Assembly (NCBI GenBank): GCA_014801955.1
Contig: JAAVDE010000038.1
Location: 1-64,000, forward strand
Length of the DNA stretch: 64,000 bases
DNA from: Bacteroides sp.
Lineage (GTDB): Bacteria; Bacteroidota; Bacteroidia; Bacteroidales; Muribaculaceae
Direction of reading: 5' to 3'
Shown here: positions 62,026-64,000 of the stretch, one piece after another
Numbering within the stretch: position 1 is the stretch's first letter
How the letters are laid out: the number at the start of each line of letters is the position of its first letter
Translations under genes and position numbers: made by a program
Notes under the pieces: generated by a model
The model's database searches: none
What the model was told of the DNA's origin: nothing
What the model saw: only the letters and a program-made list of their open reading frames with translations

Positions 62026-64000
62026 ATGGCAAACCACGCAGAACTTGTCGAAGCCCTGAAAATGCATTTCGGCTTTGACACCTTCAAGGGAAATCAAGAG
62101 CAAATCATCTCGGCGCTACTCGACGGCGATGATGTTTTCGTGTTGATGCCCACGGGTGGCGGCAAATCGCTGTGCTACCAGTTGCCGTCGGTAATGATGC
62201 CGGGGGTGGCGATCGTTATTTCCCCCCTGATAGCGTTGATGAAAAACCAGGTTGACGCAATGCGTAATTTCAGCTCCGACGACGGCATTGCCCACTTCAT
62301 GAACTCGTCGCTCAACCGCGCGGCGGTCGATGCAGTCAAGGACGACATCGTCAAGGGACGCACCAAGCTCCTGTATGTCGCGCCCGAGCAGCTGACCAAG
62401 GAGGAAAACATAGAATTTCTAAAATCAGTTCAAGTATCGTTCTACGCTATCGACGAAGCGCACTGCATTTCGGAGTGGGGTCATGATTTCCGACCCGAAT
62501 ATCGGAGGATTCGCCCCATAATCAACGAAATCGGCCAGCGCCCCGTTATAGCTCTTACGGCAACGGCAACGCCGAAGGTTCAACACGACATTCAAAAGAA
62601 CCTCGGCATGACCGGTGCGCGTGTGTTCAAATCCTCGTTTAACCGCGACAATCTCTACTACGAGATTCGTCCGAAAACCGAGAATATTGATCGCGAAATT
62701 ATCAAATACATCAAAAACAACGAAGACAAAAGCGGCATAATTTACTGTCTTGCCCGTAAAAAGGTTGAAGAGCTCGCCGCTCTGCTCGTAGTCAATAACA
62801 TCAAGGCCCGTGCCTATCACGCAGGCATGGATTCCGCAACCCGCTCCGCCAACCAGGATGCGTTTCTGATGGAGGAGGTCAACGTTATAGTTGCCACTAT
62901 AGCGTTCGGCATGGGTATCGACAAACCCGACGTGCGCTTTGTTATTCACTACGATATGCCGAAATCGCTCGAAGGCTACTACCAGGAAACCGGTCGTGCC
63001 GGACGCGACGGAGGCGAGGGCCAGTGCCTGACGTTCTATTCCGCCAAAGACTTGCGGAAAATGGAAAAGTTCATGCAAGGCAAGCCCGTTGCCGAACAAG
63101 AAATAGGCAAGCAACTCCTGGCCGAGACAGCCAGTTATGCCGAATCGTCCCTGTGTCGCCGCAAAACGCTGCTCCATTATTTCGGTGAGAGATATGAGTC
63201 AGACAATTGTGGAAACTGCGACAACTGCTTAAATCCAAAAAAACAAGTGGAAGCCAAGGAAGAACTATCATCAATCATTGACATTATTGCAACCTTGAAG
63301 GAAAAATTCAAGGCCGATCACATTATCGACATCGCTCTCGGACGCAAAACCGCGTCGGTCAAGTCTTATGCCCACGACGAACTCGAACTCTTCGGAGTCA
63401 TGGACACCAGCGATGCCCGCACTCTTAACTCCGTTATCCGCCAGGCCATTATCGCCGGCTATCTGAGCCGCGACATTGAAGACTTCGGCGTGCTTCACGT
63501 TACCCCCGCCGGCGCCGATTTCCTGAAAAAGCCGAAATCGTTCAAAGTTACCAAAGACAATGAGTTCGACGAGGATATCGACGAAGAAGCGTCAATCAAG
63601 TCCAGCGGCACCGCTGCCGTTGACCCCGAGCTGTTCTCGATTCTCAAGGACCTGCGCAAGAAAATCGCCAAACAACACCAGTTGCCTACTTATGTTATTT
63701 TCCAGGACCCCTCGCTGGAACAGATGGCAACCACCTATCCTATAACTATGGAGGAACTCCAGAACATAACCGGCGTTGGTCAGGGCAAGGCCAAGCGTTT
63801 CGGCGACGAGTTCCTCAGAGTTATCCGAACCCACGTTGAAGACAACGAAATCGAGCGCCCCGAGGATCTGCGGGTTCGCATGGTGCCCAACAAGTCGAAG
63901 CAAAAAATCGCCATTATCCAAGGCATTGACCGCAAGATTCCGCTCGATGAGCTGGCCAAGTCCAAAGACCTCACCTTCGAGGAACTGCTCGACGAAATCG
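62026..64000 (+). CDS. recQ: ATP-dependent DNA helicase RecQ, cut by the window end
   Basis: Starts at ATG 62026 and stays open to the window edge, giving 658 residues. Helicase motifs are intact: Walker A MPTGGGKSLC (41-50), DEAH in YAIDEAHCISEWGHDFRPEY, VIALTATATPKV, YHAGMDSATR and QETGRAGRDG. The zinc-binding RecQ-Ct region (SLCRRKTLLHYFG with CGNCDNC) and an HRDC domain (about 530-600) follow. The C-terminus is missing, so total length is unknown. It begins 91 nt after clpX with no obvious promoter. Confidence 0.96.
   Translation, partial: MANHAELVEALKMHFGFDTFKGNQEQIISALLDGDDVFVLMPTGGGKSLCYQLPSVMMPGVAIVISPLIALMKNQVDAMRNFSSDDGIAHFMNSSLNRAAVDAVKDDIVKGRTKLLYVAPEQLTKEENIEFLKSVQVSFYAIDEAHCISEWGHDFRPEYRRIRPIINEIGQRPVIALTATATPKVQHDIQKNLGMTGARVFKSSFNRDNLYYEIRPKTENIDREIIKYIKNNEDKSGIIYCLARKKVEELAALLVVNNIKARAYHAGMDSATRSANQDAFLMEEVNVIVATIAFGMGIDKPDVRFVIHYDMPKSLEGYYQETGRAGRDGGEGQCLTFYSAKDLRKMEKFMQGKPVAEQEIGKQLLAETASYAESSLCRRKTLLHYFGERYESDNCGNCDNCLNPKKQVEAKEELSSIIDIIATLKEKFKADHIIDIALGRKTASVKSYAHDELELFGVMDTSDARTLNSVIRQAIIAGYLSRDIEDFGVLHVTPAGADFLKKPKSFKVTKDNEFDEDIDEEASIKSSGTAAVDPELFSILKDLRKKIAKQHQLPTYVIFQDPSLEQMATTYPITMEELQNITGVGQGKAKRFGDEFLRVIRTHVEDNEIERPEDLRVRMVPNKSKQKIAIIQGIDRKIPLDELAKSKDLTFEELLDEI

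Overview
The window comes from a GC-rich member of the Bacteroidales. This is seen in promoters of the form TTTG - about 20 nt - TAnnTTTG, in a Bacteroidetes-type omega subunit, in type IX secretion genes (PorD, Plug) and in gene neighbourhoods familiar from Bacteroides-like genomes. A gut lineage such as Muribaculaceae is a reasonable but unproven guess. Almost all of it is dense chromosomal core: genes overlap by 1-17 nt or sit a few bases apart in long operons. No rRNA, tRNA, CRISPR array, transposase, integrase or phage gene was recognised.

Layout. 1-440: two tandem copies of a 187-bp palindromic unit followed by a heptamer array. 441-3567 (-): panC-panD-recR-ugd. 3623-9091 (-): glycosyltransferase, an uncharacterised lipoprotein, an uncharacterised outer-membrane-type protein and a Tricorn-like protease, each overlapping the next by 4 nt. 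9255-12428 (-): helical protein, acyltransferase, nitrilase-family amidase and a Cthe_2159-type lipoprotein. 12642-14818 (+): a LysM/periplasmic-binding fusion and a PorT-like barrel. 14844-24456 (-): one operon of dxr, rseP, rlmI-like, dipeptidyl peptidase III, tsaC, a polyprenyl glycosylphosphotransferase and a CLC protein. 24588-26619 (+): pheA and an aminotransferase. 26675-29243 (+): a tiny sorting-domain-like secreted protein and an ABC exporter pair. 29374-38715 (+): dnaN, exonuclease, coaBC, porD, recN, rlmB, MATE and a FAD enzyme. 38733-42277 (-): rmuC and a TonB-dependent receptor. 42278-43093: an AT-rich 0.8-kb non-coding region with several repeat structures. 43094-43630 (+): an HTH protein. 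43627-49695 (-): bamD, rpoZ, aroE, comM, two rhomboids and an EEP-fold enzyme. 49804-53032 (-): DUF805, ung, a Cys-rich protein, the T9SS plug and a DUF3109 protein. 53131-55936 (+): two FdtA-like cupins, an FdtB-like aminotransferase and a Ca/Na antiporter. 56010-59819 (+): gyrA and a TPR protein. 59948-61934 (+): clpP-clpX. 62026-64000 (+): recQ, cut by the window end.

Together the genes cover coenzyme A synthesis (panC, panD, coaBC), isoprenoid, shikimate and phenylalanine synthesis, replication and repair (dnaN, gyrA, recR, recN, recQ, rmuC, ung), proteostasis (clpPX, rseP, rhomboids), envelope assembly (bamD, porD, Plug) and surface sugar synthesis (ugd, glycosylphosphotransferase, fdtA/B). 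No self-contained defence or mobile system was found. The least explained parts are the palindromic and heptamer repeats, the LysM-binding-protein/barrel pair, the 99-aa sorting-domain-like protein and the AT-rich gap at 42.3-43.1 kb.
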